A DNA stretch of 64,000 bases from Cellvibrionales bacterium (GCA_016713115.1 JADJPU010000001.1:1488001-1552000), one strand, 5' to 3'; positions 24,147-33,360 are shown, counted from the first letter of the stretch. Numbers and translations are program-made. Notes: generated by a model not told the origin, from the letters alone.

Positions 24147-25097
24147 ATGTCATTCGCTCAACTGGTACCGTGGTTATTGGGCGGTTTTGCCGTATATATC
24201 GTCAAGCTGGGCGTGCGCTTTGTGCCGCAGGGCTTTGAGTGGACGGTAGAGCGCTTTGGCCGCTATACGCATACTTTGAGTCCTGGCTTGAACTTCATCA
24301 TTCCTTTTATTGATCGCATCGGCCAGCAAGTGAGCGTGATGGAGCAGGTGTTGGACATTCCACCGCAAGAGGTCATCAGCGCGGATAACGCCATGGTGAG
24401 AATTGATGCCATCTGCTTCTATCAAGTCGTCAATGCCGCGCAAGCGTCTTATGAAGTGGCCGATTTGCAGAATGCTGTACGCAATTTGACCATGACCAAT
24501 ATCCGCACTGTACTAGGGGCTTTAGAGTTGGATGAAATGCTATCTAAGCGCGATGAGATAAATGAGCGCTTACTTCGCATTGTGGATCAAGCCACGCACC
24601 CGTGGGGGATCAAGGTCACCCGTATAGAGATCAAGGACATCACTCCGCCGCGCGATCTGGTGGATGCCATGGCAAACCAGATGAAAGCTGAAAGGGAGAA
24701 GCGGGCTGCAGTGTTGGAAGCCGAAGGGCGCAAGCAGGCGGAAATCCTCGAGGCGGATGGTTTGAAACAGGCGCAAATTCTGAAGGCGGAAGGTGATCGT
24801 CAAGCGGCCTTTTTGCAAGCAGAGGCGCGTGAGCGTGCTGCTGAAGCAGAGGCCAAGGCGACGCACATGGTGTCACAAGCCATCGCCAAGGGTGATATTC
24901 AGGCGGTCAACTACTTTGTGGCGCAGAAATATATTGAGGCATTGAGTAGCGTGGCGTCGGCGAACAATAGCAAGGTGATTTTGATGCCGTTGGAAGCGTC
25001 GCAAGTCATTGGCTCTGTGGGAGGGATTGCGGAGTTGTTTAAAGCGGCCGGCGAACAGCCCAAAACAGTAGCTCCACCACAATTACCTAAAGGTTAG
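24147..25097 (+). CDS. qmcA: SPFH-domain stomatin-like protein QmcA
   Basis: A 316-residue membrane-anchored protein. One N-terminal hydrophobic segment is followed by an SPFH/band-7 domain (PQGFEWTVERFGRYTHTLSPG, seen here as VERFGRYTHTLSPGLNF). A long charged coiled coil follows around residues 175-240 (KRAAVLEAEGRKQAEILEAD), and then a GDIQAVNYFVAQKYIEAL region. Such proteins make detergent-resistant oligomers and are partnered with NfeD-type proteins. Here the partner starts 7 bases downstream. AAGGAGAAAG precedes the ATG. Its role in membrane-domain organisation or FtsH-type protease control is inferred from the family. Confidence 0.92.
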   Translation: MSFAQLVPWLLGGFAVYIVKLGVRFVPQGFEWTVERFGRYTHTLSPGLNFIIPFIDRIGQQVSVMEQVLDIPPQEVISADNAMVRIDAICFYQVVNAAQASYEVADLQNAVRNLTMTNIRTVLGALELDEMLSKRDEINERLLRIVDQATHPWGIKVTRIEIKDITPPRDLVDAMANQMKAEREKRAAVLEAEGRKQAEILEADGLKQAQILKAEGDRQAAFLQAEARERAAEAEAKATHMVSQAIAKGDIQAVNYFVAQKYIEALSSVASANNSKVILMPLEASQVIGSVGGIAELFKAAGEQPKTVAPPQLPKG

Positions 25098-25104
25098 TAA
25101 GGCG

Positions 25105-25566
25105 ATGATTGCAGGACTGCTCGACCATTGGCTCTGGTTTGCGTTGGCACTGGTGTTGTTGATCGTTGAAATGGTCGGTGCAGGCGGCTATTTGTTGTGG
25201 TTGGGCATGGCGGCAGGCTTGACGGGGAGCTTAGTTTTTTTTCTTCCTAATTTAGCGTGGCAAGCACAGCTACTGATGTTTTCAACTTCGAGTGTGTTGT
25301 GTGCGCTCGGGTGGTGGCAATACCAACAACGCTGCCCCAAAATAGCCGATGAACCACTGCTCAATAAACGCACAGCCCAGTATATCGGGCGCATTTTGGT
25401 ATTGACCGAAGCAGTTGAGAATGGACGCGGTAGAGCTAGGGTGGACGATAGTGTTTGGGGAGTGGTGGCAGCAGAAGATCTTCCAGTGGGTACGCGTGTG
25501 AAGGTGCTGTCATTACAAATGGATCATCTGTTGTTTGTTGAAAAACTGCCCGAATCTAACAACTGA
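25105..25566 (+). CDS. nfeD: NfeD-family membrane protein
   Basis: A 153-residue protein with two to three membrane segments (WFALALVLLIVEMVGAGGYL and GLTGSLVFFLPNL) and a C-terminal OB-fold (RGRARVDDSVWGVVAAEDLP, then GTRVKVLSLQMDHLLFVE). It is the short NfeD form without the ClpP-like protease domain. It follows qmcA by 7 bases, the usual stomatin operon partner order. The OB domain is thought to contact the SPFH partner. Confidence 0.9.
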   Translation: MIAGLLDHWLWFALALVLLIVEMVGAGGYLLWLGMAAGLTGSLVFFLPNLAWQAQLLMFSTSSVLCALGWWQYQQRCPKIADEPLLNKRTAQYIGRILVLTEAVENGRGRARVDDSVWGVVAAEDLPVGTRVKVLSLQMDHLLFVEKLPESNN

Positions 25567-25601
25567 ACGCCTGAAAATTTAATTTGAATGCTTGATTGTT
25601 T

Positions 25602-26477
25602 ATGTTGCTTGTTTTTCTAGCAAGGTGCCTTGCTTTTTTGCCGCCGAGTGCGTTGTTTCTTTTTTCAAATGTGTTGGCATTTGTTTTGGAGCGCGTGGCA
25701 CGCTACCGCCACAAAGTGGTGGCAAAAAATTTGGCGATGGCATTTCCTGAAAAGAGTGCTGAAGAAAGGGGTGTAATAGCGCATAAGTTTTATCAGTATC
25801 TGGCAGATGTGGTTGTCGAAATCATCATGCTGTCGCGTATGCGTCACGAAGAGTTGCTGCGTCGATTTGAAATTCAGGGGCTAGAAGAAGTAAAGAGTGT
25901 AATGCATGAGGGGCAGTCGGTAATTTTATTGTCGGCCCATCAAGGTAATTGGGAGTGGATGTTGGCTGCTGTTGCTGTTGCTCTGCCGCACCCGCTCGAT
26001 GCGTTGTACAGGCCTCTGCATAATGAGGCGGCGGATCGTTTTTTTATGGATCTCCGAACGCGCTTTCGTTCGCATATGATTCCCGCTGAAAGGGCGGCAA
26101 AGATTATTTTGAAGTTGCGCAAGCAAACGAGAGCTTTCGGTATTTTGGGTGATCAAAATCCGCGCCGTCGCGATAGTAAGTACTGGACGACATTTATGGG
26201 TGTGGATACGCCAGTGGTGATCGGTCCGGAGCGCATTGCAAAAATGACGAGCTACCCATTGTTTTATGTGGCAACAGAAAAGTTGGGATGCGGCCGATAT
26301 CGCTGTCGCATAGAGCCCTTGGCGCAGCCGCCGTACAGTGGTGATGGCGAGGTGTCGCAGCTGTATATGAGTGCAGTGGAGGCGCATATCCGTCGACAGC
26401 CAGAGTGTTGGATGTGGTCGCATCATCGCTGGCGTTATGAGAAAAAAGATTGCCCAGAATTTCTGTGCGCTAAATGA
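25602..26477 (+). CDS. LpxL/HtrB-family acyltransferase (first copy)
   Basis: A roughly 291-residue inner-membrane acyltransferase of the lysophospholipid/lipid A late acyltransferase family. An N-terminal hydrophobic anchor comes first, then the catalytic H-x4-E motif in SAHQGNWEWML. ALYRPLHNEAADRFF, FGILGDQNPRRRD and FMGVDTPVVIGPERIA are the other typical blocks. Members transfer a secondary acyl chain to Kdo2-lipid IVA; the specificity (LpxL or LpxM type) is not readable here. The start at 25602 is preferred; a TTG at 25596 is possible. A second, divergent copy lies at 32437. Its position between nfeD and ffh looks like an insertion into the older ffh-rpsP neighbourhood. Confidence 0.85.
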   Translation: MLLVFLARCLAFLPPSALFLFSNVLAFVLERVARYRHKVVAKNLAMAFPEKSAEERGVIAHKFYQYLADVVVEIIMLSRMRHEELLRRFEIQGLEEVKSVMHEGQSVILLSAHQGNWEWMLAAVAVALPHPLDALYRPLHNEAADRFFMDLRTRFRSHMIPAERAAKIILKLRKQTRAFGILGDQNPRRRDSKYWTTFMGVDTPVVIGPERIAKMTSYPLFYVATEKLGCGRYRCRIEPLAQPPYSGDGEVSQLYMSAVEAHIRRQPECWMWSHHRWRYEKKDCPEFLCAK

Positions 26478-26512
26478 ATTTTCCAGAAAAATTTTGAAGT
26501 GAGTGATGGTTT

Positions 26513-27898
26513 ATGTTTGAGAATTTAACAGATCGTTTATCCGGTACTTTGCGCAATATCAGCGGTAAAGCGCGTTTGACGGATGACAATATTCAAGATG
26601 CGTTGCGAGAAGTGCGCAAAGCCTTGCTGGAGGCAGATGTTGCGCTGCCTGTCGCGAAAGATTTTGTCGAAGCTGTAAGAAAACGTGCAATTGGACAGGA
26701 AGTGAGCCGCAGTCTTAGTCCGGGGCAGCAGTTCGTCAAAATTGTGCAGGATGAATTGATTGCTGTGATGGGAACGGCAAACGAAGAATTAAATCTTGCT
26801 GTAAAACCACCGGCCATTATTTTGATGGCGGGTTTGCAGGGGGCGGGTAAAACGACCAGCGTTGCCAAATTGGCAAAACACTTAAAAAGCCGTTTGAAAA
26901 AAAATGTGATGGTTGTGAGTGTGGATGTGTATCGTCCCGCAGCCATCAAGCAGTTAGAAACACTCGCCAGTGAAGTCGGTGTGCGATTTTTTATGGGTGA
27001 GTCGCAGAAGCCAGTTGAAATCGCAAAAGAGGCTGTGGAAGCGGCTAAACGCCAGCTCGCTGATGTGTTGATAGTCGATACAGCGGGTCGTTTACATGTT
27101 GACGATGCGTTGATGGATGAAATCAAAGCGTTGCACGCGACGCTAAATCCTGTGGAAACGCTGTTCGTTATCGATGCGATGATTGGTCAGGATGCTGTCA
27201 ATACGGCGAGTGCATTTAACGCAGCGCTGCCGCTGACCGGCGTGGTGCTGACCAAAATGGACGGTGATGCGCGCGGTGGTGCGGCGCTGTCGGTGCGTCA
27301 GGTGACGGGTAAGCCGGTCAAGTTTATTGGTGTCGGCGAAAAAACCGATGCCTTGGAGCCTTTCCATCCAGATCGTATTGCCTCGCGTATTTTGGGTATG
27401 GGTGATGTGCTTTCTCTTATCGAAGAAGCGCAGCAGAAAATTGATCACAAGAAAGCAGAGAAGCTGGCGCTCAAAGTGCAGAAAGGGCAGCGCTTTGATT
27501 TGGAAGATCTGCGCGACCAGTTGCAGCAAATGCAAAACATGGGCGGTATGGCTGGATTATTGGATAAGTTGCCGGGCATGGGTCAAATGGCACAGATCGC
27601 GCAGCAGGATGAAACCGTCAAGCAATTCAAGCGCATGGAAGCGGTAATCAACTCCATGACACCCGTAGAGCGCCGCAACCCAGACATTCTGAACGGCTCG
27701 CGCAAGCGTCGTATTACGCAGGGGTCAGGCACGGATTTGCAGGACTTGAACCGTCTGCTCAAGCAGCACAAGCAGATGGCTAAAATGATGAAGAAATTCA
27801 AAGGTGGCAAAGGGTTAGCCAATATGATGCGCGGTGTGGCAGGTCAGATGCCCGCCGGCCTCGGCGGAGGCATGAAGCTACCGGGGCAGTTTCGTTGA
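26513..27898 (+). CDS. ffh: Signal recognition particle protein Ffh
   Basis: A 461-residue GTPase that, with 4.5S RNA, directs nascent inner-membrane proteins to FtsY and SecYEG. N domain from residue 1 (FENLTDRLSGTLRNI); G1 loop GLQGAGKTTS at 107-116; DTAGRLHVDD and TKMDGDARGGAALS follow. The methionine-rich M domain begins near 330, with MQNMGGMAGLLDKLPGMGQM, and a SGSRKRRITQGSG-like RNA-binding segment (NGSRKRRITQGSG). A GNRA-rich 4.5S RNA gene was not found in the window. Downstream lies a terminator and then the str operon. Confidence 0.98.
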   Translation: MFENLTDRLSGTLRNISGKARLTDDNIQDALREVRKALLEADVALPVAKDFVEAVRKRAIGQEVSRSLSPGQQFVKIVQDELIAVMGTANEELNLAVKPPAIILMAGLQGAGKTTSVAKLAKHLKSRLKKNVMVVSVDVYRPAAIKQLETLASEVGVRFFMGESQKPVEIAKEAVEAAKRQLADVLIVDTAGRLHVDDALMDEIKALHATLNPVETLFVIDAMIGQDAVNTASAFNAALPLTGVVLTKMDGDARGGAALSVRQVTGKPVKFIGVGEKTDALEPFHPDRIASRILGMGDVLSLIEEAQQKIDHKKAEKLALKVQKGQRFDLEDLRDQLQQMQNMGGMAGLLDKLPGMGQMAQIAQQDETVKQFKRMEAVINSMTPVERRNPDILNGSRKRRITQGSGTDLQDLNRLLKQHKQMAKMMKKFKGGKGLANMMRGVAGQMPAGLGGGMKLPGQFR

Positions 27899-27924
27899 GG
27901 CGATCAAGTATTCTTGACGCTACG

Positions 27925-27955
27925 GAGGCGCTTCTATATCATGCCGCCTCTTTTT
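27925..27955 (+). terminator. Probable ffh terminator
   Basis: GAGGCG (27925-27930) and CGCCTC (27945-27950) can pair across a 14-base loop, and TTTTT follows directly. The stem is short and the loop long, so termination may be partial. It sits 26 bases after the ffh stop. Confidence 0.55.
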
Positions 27956-27965
27956 CGGCTCTGCC

Positions 27966-27986
27966 GTAGGAGCGCCTTGTGGCGCT
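27966..27986 (+). repeat. REP-like hairpin element (single copy in the window)
   Basis: GTAGGAGC leads into a perfect stem AGCGCC-TTGT-GGCGCT. The GTAGGAGCG head plus a TTGT-looped GC-rich hairpin resembles Pseudomonas-type REP elements, which lie between genes in hundreds of copies. Only one copy was noticed here, so this is a resemblance rather than a proved repeat. It lies between the ffh terminator and rpsL. Confidence 0.4.
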
Positions 27987-28039
27987 TGGTGGTTTGGGCT
28001 GTAACTAGATACTTTATAGATCGCATTGCGGAGTTTTAC

Positions 28040-28411
28040 ATGGCAACAATCAATCAGTTGGTGCGTCAGCCCAGACAGCGTAAAGCTGCCAAAAGTGACG
28101 TTCCAGCCTTGCAACAGTGCCCACAGCGTCGTGGCGTTTGCACGCGCGTTTACACCACCACGCCTAAAAAGCCTAACTCGGCTTTGCGGAAAGTGTGCCG
28201 TGTTCGCTTGACCAACGGCTTCGAAGTGTCGTCCTACATTGGTGGTGAAGGCCACAACTTGCAGGAGCACAGCGTGGTGCTGATTCGCGGCGGTCGTGTA
28301 AAAGACTTGCCGGGTGTGCGTTACCACACCGTGCGCGGCAGCTTGGATACTTCTGGCGTGAAAGATCGTAAGCAGCGCCGTTCGAAATACGGTGCGAAGC
28401 GTCCTAAGTAA
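28040..28411 (+). CDS. rpsL: 30S ribosomal protein S12
   Basis: A 123-residue decoding-centre protein. TTPKKPNSALRKVCRVRLTN carries the lysine equivalent to Lys42, so the wild-type streptomycin-sensitive form is encoded; VKDLPGVRYHTVRGSLDT is the second decoding loop. It is the first gene of rpsL-rpsG-fusA-tuf. Upstream is ffh rather than the usual rpoBC, so the str operon is detached from the RNA polymerase genes. The ATG at 28040 follows GGAG at 28030-28033. Confidence 0.98.
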   Translation: MATINQLVRQPRQRKAAKSDVPALQQCPQRRGVCTRVYTTTPKKPNSALRKVCRVRLTNGFEVSSYIGGEGHNLQEHSVVLIRGGRVKDLPGVRYHTVRGSLDTSGVKDRKQRRSKYGAKRPK

Positions 28412-28491
28412 GCTGAGCCTGTTTTTTAGTAACACCAGTAAGGCCGAGCGGTAACATCGTCTCGGATACCCTGAAACCAGAGGAAATTGTT

Positions 28492-28962
28492 ATGCCAAGA
28501 AGAAGAGTGGCGGCCAAACGCGAAGTGCTGCCAGATCCAAAATTCGGAAGCACTTTGCTTGCCAAGTTCGTTAACCACGTTATGGAAAGCGGCAAAAAAT
28601 CCGTCGCTGAAAGAATCGTTTACGGCGCATTGGATATCGTCAAAGAAAAGCTCGGCAAAGAGCCGGTTGAAATCTTTGAACAGGCGATGGAAAACATCGC
28701 ACCGATGGTCGAAGTAAAAGCCCGCCGCGTCGGTGGTGCTACTTATCAAGTGCCTGTTGAAGTTCGCCCTTCTCGCCGCAACGCTTTAGCAATGCGTTGG
28801 ATGGTGGAGTATTCACGTAAGCGCGGCGAAAAATCTATGCGTCAACGTTTGGCTGGCGAGATGATGGATGCTGCGCAAGGCAAAGGTGCCGCGGTGAAGA
28901 AGCGTGAAGATGTTCATCGTATGGCCGAAGCGAACAAAGCGTTCTCGCACTACCGCTTTTAA
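28492..28962 (+). CDS. rpsG: 30S ribosomal protein S7
   Basis: A 156-residue primary 16S rRNA binding protein that organises the 30S head and represses str translation in E. coli. PRRRVAAKREVLPDPKFGS, NHVMESGKKSVAERIVYGAL and VGGATYQVPVEVRPSRRNAL are visible. The length is standard. The 80-base gap after rpsL is where an S7 regulatory site would lie, but I could not define one. Confidence 0.98.
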   Translation: MPRRRVAAKREVLPDPKFGSTLLAKFVNHVMESGKKSVAERIVYGALDIVKEKLGKEPVEIFEQAMENIAPMVEVKARRVGGATYQVPVEVRPSRRNALAMRWMVEYSRKRGEKSMRQRLAGEMMDAAQGKGAAVKKREDVHRMAEANKAFSHYRF

Positions 28963-28968
28963 TTTCCT

Positions 28969-28990
28969 AGAGGCTGTTTTAACAGCCTCT
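28969..28990 (+). terminator. Intra-operon hairpin between rpsG and fusA
   Basis: AGAGGCTGTT and AACAGCCTCT are fully complementary around TT, and TATTTATTTC follows. It starts 6 bases after the rpsG stop and ends 22 bases before fusA. It looks like a terminator or RNA-processing element that would lower fusA-tuf expression relative to the ribosomal proteins. Confidence 0.6.
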
Positions 28991-29012
28991 TATTTATTTC
29001 GAGGATACACAC

Positions 29013-31121
29013 GTGGCACGCACCACTCCTATCAATCTTTATCGCAATATCGGTATTTGCGCGCATGTTGATGCGGGTAAAACCACGACCACTGAGCGCG
29101 TTTTGTTTTACACCGGTTTGTCACACAAGATTGGTGAAGTGCATGACGGTGCCGCAACTACAGACTGGATGGTGCAAGAGCAAGAGCGTGGCATCACCAT
29201 TACATCTGCTGCGGTCACTGCATTTTGGTCTGGTACCAAAAAGCAATATCAAAATCACCGTGTTAATGTTATCGATACCCCAGGGCACGTTGACTTCACT
29301 ATTGAAGTAGAGCGTTCGCTGCGTGTGCTTGATGGTGCGGTGGTGGTTTTCTGTGGCACTTCTGGTGTTGAGCCGCAATCAGAAACTGTTTGGCGTCAAG
29401 CTAATAAATACGGCGTGCCGCGCATTGTTTATGTGAACAAAATGGATCGTCAAGGTGCGAATTTCTTGCGCGTTGTTGAGCAGATTAAAAAACGCCTTGG
29501 TCACACGCCTGTGCCTTTACAGTTGGCTATCGGCGCGGAAGAAAATTTCCAAGGTCAAATCGACTTGATGTCGATGAAAGCTATTTATTGGAATGATGAC
29601 GATAAAGGCACTGTACCGCGCGAAGAAGAAATTCCAGCGGATTTGCGCGCGCAAGCGGAAGAATATCGCAACTTCATGGTGGAAGCCGCGGCGGAAGCCA
29701 ACGAAGAATTGATGAACAAGTACCTCGAAGAAGGTGACTTGAGTGTTGAAGATATCAAGTTAGGTTTGCGCTTGCGTACTATCGCTTGCGAAATAATACC
29801 GGCAGTATGCGGTTCTTCGTTCAAGAACAAGGGCGTGCCTTTGGTGTTGGACGCTGTTATCGATTATTTGCCAGCACCGACAGATATTCCTGCCATCAAA
29901 GGCTCACATCCAGATGACGAAGAGAAGCTGGACGAGCGCGCTGCGTCGGATGAAGCGCCGTTTGCGGCATTGGCGTTCAAAATTGCAACGGATCCTTTTG
30001 TTGGTACGCTGACTTTTGCGCGTGTTTATTCCGGTGTTTTGACATCTGGCGACAGCGTGATCAACTCGGTAAAAGGCAAAAAAGAACGCGTGGGTCGGAT
30101 GGTGCAAATGCATGCCAACCAGCGCGAAGAAATTAAAGAAGTGCGCGCTGGCGACATCGCTGCCTTGATCGGTATGAAAGATGTAACCACTGGCGATACA
30201 CTGTGCAGCGAAGATCAGCCTATTGTGCTGGAACGCATGGATTTTCCTGAGCCTGTAATTTCTGTGGCGGTAGAGCCAAAGGCAAAACCCGACCAAGAAA
30301 AAATGGGTATGGCTTTGTCAAAATTGGCACAAGAAGATCCATCTTTCCGTGTGCGCACCGACGAAGAAACAGGCCAAACTATCATCGCGGGCATGGGCGA
30401 ATTGCACCTCGATATCATCGTCGATCGTATGCGCCGCGAGTTTAAAGTTGAGTGTAGCGTTGGTAAGCCGCAGGTGGCTTATCGCGAACGCATCAGCAAG
30501 AAAGTAGAGATTGAAGGTAAATTTGTGCGCCAGTCCGGTGGTCGCGGTCAATACGGTCACTGCTGGATTCGTTTTGAGCCTGCTGAAGATCAAAACGCAG
30601 AGCAGCTGGAATTTGTCAATGAAGTCGTTGGCGGTGTTGTTCCGAAGGAATACATTCCAGCAATTCAGAAAGGTATTGCTGAGCAGATGAAAAACGGTAT
30701 TTTGGCCGGCTATCCTCTGTTGGGTTTAAAAGCGACAGTGTTTGACGGTTCTTATCACGATGTCGACTCTAACGAGATGGCGTTTAAAGTTGCTGCATCA
30801 ATGGCGACCAAAGAACTGTCATTCAAGGGCGGTGCCGCGTTGCTAGAACCGATTATGAAAGTCGAAGTGGTAACGCCAGAAGATTACATGGGTGATGTGG
30901 TTGGCGACTTGAATCGTCGCCGCGGTATGATTCTTGGCATGGATGAAAATCCATCAGGCAAGGTAATCAATGCTGAAGTACCATTGGCAGAAATGTTTGG
31001 CTACGCAACAGATGTGCGTTCTATGTCACAAGGTCGCGCTAGCTACTCGATGGAATTCTTGAAATATTCTGAAGCGCCGAACAATATTGCTCAGGGTATT
31101 ATTGAGAAAAACAAACGCTAA
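29013..31121 (+). CDS. fusA: Elongation factor G
   Basis: A 702-residue translocation GTPase. G1 is AHVDAGKTTTTERVLF, G3 DTPGHVDFTIEVERSLRVLD (as DTPGHVDFT), G4 NKMDRQGANF. Domain IV shows GRGQYGHCWIRFEP and GVVPKEYIPA. The start is GTG at 29013, giving MARTTPINLYRNIGI. The length is typical of EF-G1. It also acts in ribosome recycling with RRF. tuf follows 42 bases downstream. Confidence 0.98.
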   Translation: MARTTPINLYRNIGICAHVDAGKTTTTERVLFYTGLSHKIGEVHDGAATTDWMVQEQERGITITSAAVTAFWSGTKKQYQNHRVNVIDTPGHVDFTIEVERSLRVLDGAVVVFCGTSGVEPQSETVWRQANKYGVPRIVYVNKMDRQGANFLRVVEQIKKRLGHTPVPLQLAIGAEENFQGQIDLMSMKAIYWNDDDKGTVPREEEIPADLRAQAEEYRNFMVEAAAEANEELMNKYLEEGDLSVEDIKLGLRLRTIACEIIPAVCGSSFKNKGVPLVLDAVIDYLPAPTDIPAIKGSHPDDEEKLDERAASDEAPFAALAFKIATDPFVGTLTFARVYSGVLTSGDSVINSVKGKKERVGRMVQMHANQREEIKEVRAGDIAALIGMKDVTTGDTLCSEDQPIVLERMDFPEPVISVAVEPKAKPDQEKMGMALSKLAQEDPSFRVRTDEETGQTIIAGMGELHLDIIVDRMRREFKVECSVGKPQVAYRERISKKVEIEGKFVRQSGGRGQYGHCWIRFEPAEDQNAEQLEFVNEVVGGVVPKEYIPAIQKGIAEQMKNGILAGYPLLGLKATVFDGSYHDVDSNEMAFKVAASMATKELSFKGGAALLEPIMKVEVVTPEDYMGDVVGDLNRRRGMILGMDENPSGKVINAEVPLAEMFGYATDVRSMSQGRASYSMEFLKYSEAPNNIAQGIIEKNKR

Positions 31122-31163
31122 TTTTTTTCAGCACATTTTCAAAATTACTAGAGGTATTTCATC

Positions 31164-32355
31164 ATGGCAAAGGCAGCATTTGAGCGTAAGAAACCGCACG
31201 TAAACGTTGGCACGATTGGCCACGTTGACCACGGCAAAACCACGTTGACCGCAGCGTTGACAATTGTGTGCGGAAGTTTGGGGTGGCGAGAGAAAAGCGT
31301 ATGACCAGATCGATGCGGCGCCTGAAGAAAAAGCACGCGGCATCACCATCAACACAGCGCACGTGGAATACGAGTCTGCTGAGCGTCACTACGCGCATGT
31401 GGACTGCCCAGGACACGCTGACTATGTAAAAAACATGATCACCGGTGCTGCCCAGATGGACGGCGCGATTCTGGTGTGTTCTGCTGCTGACGGCCCAATG
31501 CCACAAACCCGCGAGCACATCTTGTTGTCGCGTCAGGTAGGCGTGCCTTACATCGTGGTGTTCCTGAACAAAGCGGACATGGTTGACGATGCTGAGCTGC
31601 TGGAATTGGTAGAAATGGAAGTGCGTGAACTGTTGAGTCAGTACAACTTCCCGGGCGACGACACCCCAATCATCATCGGCTCTGCATTGATGGCGGTAGA
31701 AGGTAAAGACGACAACGGCTACGGCACTTCTGCGGTGAAGAAACTGGTAGAGACATTGGATACCTATATCCCAATGCCAGAGCGCGCTATCGACAAGCCA
31801 TTCTTGATGCCGATTGAAGATGTGTTTTCTATCGCGGGTCGCGGTACGGTTGTTACCGGTCGTGTAGAGCGTGGTATCGTCAAGACGGGCGACGAAGTTG
31901 AGATCGTGGGTCTGCGTGCCACCACCAAAACCACCGTTACCGGTGTTGAGATGTTCCGTAAACTGCTCGATGAAGGTCGCGCGGGTGAAAACGTTGGTGC
32001 GTTGTTGCGTGGTACCAAGCGTGAAGATGTTGAGCGTGGTCAAGTATTGGCCAAGCCTGGCAGCATCAAGCCGCACACCAAATTTGAATCTGAAATTTAT
32101 GTGCTGTCAAAAGATGAAGGTGGTCGTCACACGCCATTTTTCAAAGGCTATCGCCCACAGTTCTACTTCCGTACTACCGATGTAACGGGTGAAATCCAGT
32201 TGGCTGACGGTGTAGAAATGGTTATGCCTGGCGATAACATTTCCATGACGGTGACGCTGATCCATCCGATCGCCATGGAAGAAGGTTTGCGCTTCGCGAT
32301 TCGTGAGGGCGGTCGTACCGTCGGCGCGGGTGTTGTTGCAAAAATCATTGAGTGA
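31164..32355 (+). pseudogene. tuf: Elongation factor Tu, reading frame interrupted
   Basis: EF-Tu delivers aminoacyl-tRNA to the ribosome. The ATG at 31164 gives MAKAAFERKKPHVNVGTIGH with the G1 loop GHVDHGKTTL, but after LTAALTIVC the frame moves and ends in TGA at 31302, after 46 codons. From about 31270 the next frame continues with AEVWGGERKAYDQID and on through DCPGHADYV and NKADMVDDAELLEL to VGAGVVAKIIE at 32355. Restoring two bases (GC in the TGTGCGG at 31267-31273) gives VCAEVWGG, the expected sequence. EF-Tu is essential and often present twice, so an assembly error, for example from a collapsed near-identical copy, is more likely than a real lesion. Confidence 0.93.
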
Positions 32356-32370
32356 TTTTCTACTGATGAT

Positions 32371-32405
32371 AAAAAACCCTGTCAGAAGTGGCAGGGTTTT
32401 TTTTT
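32371..32405 (+). terminator. Terminator of the str operon
   Basis: AAAAAACCCTGTC and GGCAGGGTTTTTT form a long stem around AGAAGT with one G-T pair, followed by a run of T. It lies 15 bases after the tuf stop. Confidence 0.92.
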
Positions 32406-32436
32406 GAGAAAAAACACAAGAATTAGGATTGGGTAA

Positions 32437-33360
32437 ATGAAAATAGAAAGTACAGTTGCCGATCTGATTCCAGCTGCTGAGCATATCAAGGCGCGCGCGA
32501 TAATATGGTTCTATCAACTATTGTCACTACTGTCTTTACGCTCTATTCAGCGCATAGGCACTGTACTGGGGAGGTTGTTGTGGGTTAGTCGTTCCCGCAT
32601 GACAAAAACAACTGTGACAAATTTACGATTGTGTTTTCCTGAGCTTTCCGCAACAGAGATTGATTCGTTAGCGCAAAAAAGTTTAATCGAAACAGGTAAG
32701 ACGATTGTTGAAACTGGCGCGTGTTGGAACTGGAGCTTAGAGAAATGTCGTTCGGTGATCCTCAGTATCGAAGGAGAAACTTTATTTGCGGAGCGCTGTA
32801 AAAGTGAGCGTGGGTTAATTTTATTGATGCCGCATTTAAGTACTTGGGAAATGCTGCACCCCATTTTGACTGCACACACACATTTCACGGCCATGTACAA
32901 ACCGCCAAAAATTCGCCCATTGGATAGCTGGATGCAGGCGGTGCGCAACCGCGCCAGCGCCACCATGGTGCCGGCGAATCGCAAAGGCGTGAGCGAGTTA
33001 ATGAAAACACTGAAGGCGGGCGGCTGTATTGTGGTCTTGCCCGATCAAGAACCTGAGCGTGAAAGCGGCACTTTTGCGCCATTTTTTGGCGTTGAAACAC
33101 TCACCATGACCTTGGTGCATGGCTTAGCAATAAAAACTGGCGCACAGTTGCTCGAGGTGAACGCCAAGCGCCTTCCCAACGGTGAAGGTTTTGATGTGGT
33201 GTTTCGCGATGCCAATGCAGTTAACACAGAAGATGCTCGCGCCTCGCTAACAGCCATGAATGCTGTGATAGAAGAGGCTGTGCGTGAGATACCCGAGCAG
33301 TACCAGTGGGAGTACAAGCGTTTCAAGCGCCGCCCAGAAGGAAAGGCCCATTTCTACTGA
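32437..33360 (+). CDS. LpxL-like lysophospholipid acyltransferase (second copy)
   Basis: A 307-residue lipid A late-acyltransferase family protein with an N-terminal hydrophobic anchor (residues 20-45). The H-x4-E catalytic motif is in LLMPHLSTWEMLHP. TAMYKPPKIRPLD, MVPANRKGVSELMKTLKAGG and VLPDQEPERESGTFAPFFG follow. It is clearly different from the copy at 25602, so the two may attach different secondary acyl chains. lpxC, the committed lipid A enzyme, lies 155 bases downstream. The start ATG at 32437 directly follows the tuf terminator. Confidence 0.88.
   Translation: MKIESTVADLIPAAEHIKARAIIWFYQLLSLLSLRSIQRIGTVLGRLLWVSRSRMTKTTVTNLRLCFPELSATEIDSLAQKSLIETGKTIVETGACWNWSLEKCRSVILSIEGETLFAERCKSERGLILLMPHLSTWEMLHPILTAHTHFTAMYKPPKIRPLDSWMQAVRNRASATMVPANRKGVSELMKTLKAGGCIVVLPDQEPERESGTFAPFFGVETLTMTLVHGLAIKTGAQLLEVNAKRLPNGEGFDVVFRDANAVNTEDARASLTAMNAVIEEAVREIPEQYQWEYKRFKRRPEGKAHFY

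Noticed and set aside
31162..32076. Long antisense open frame opposite tuf (304 codons)
   Set aside because: It mirrors the codon structure of the well-conserved EF-Tu gene, and its translation (rich in His, Thr, Arg) resembles no protein.
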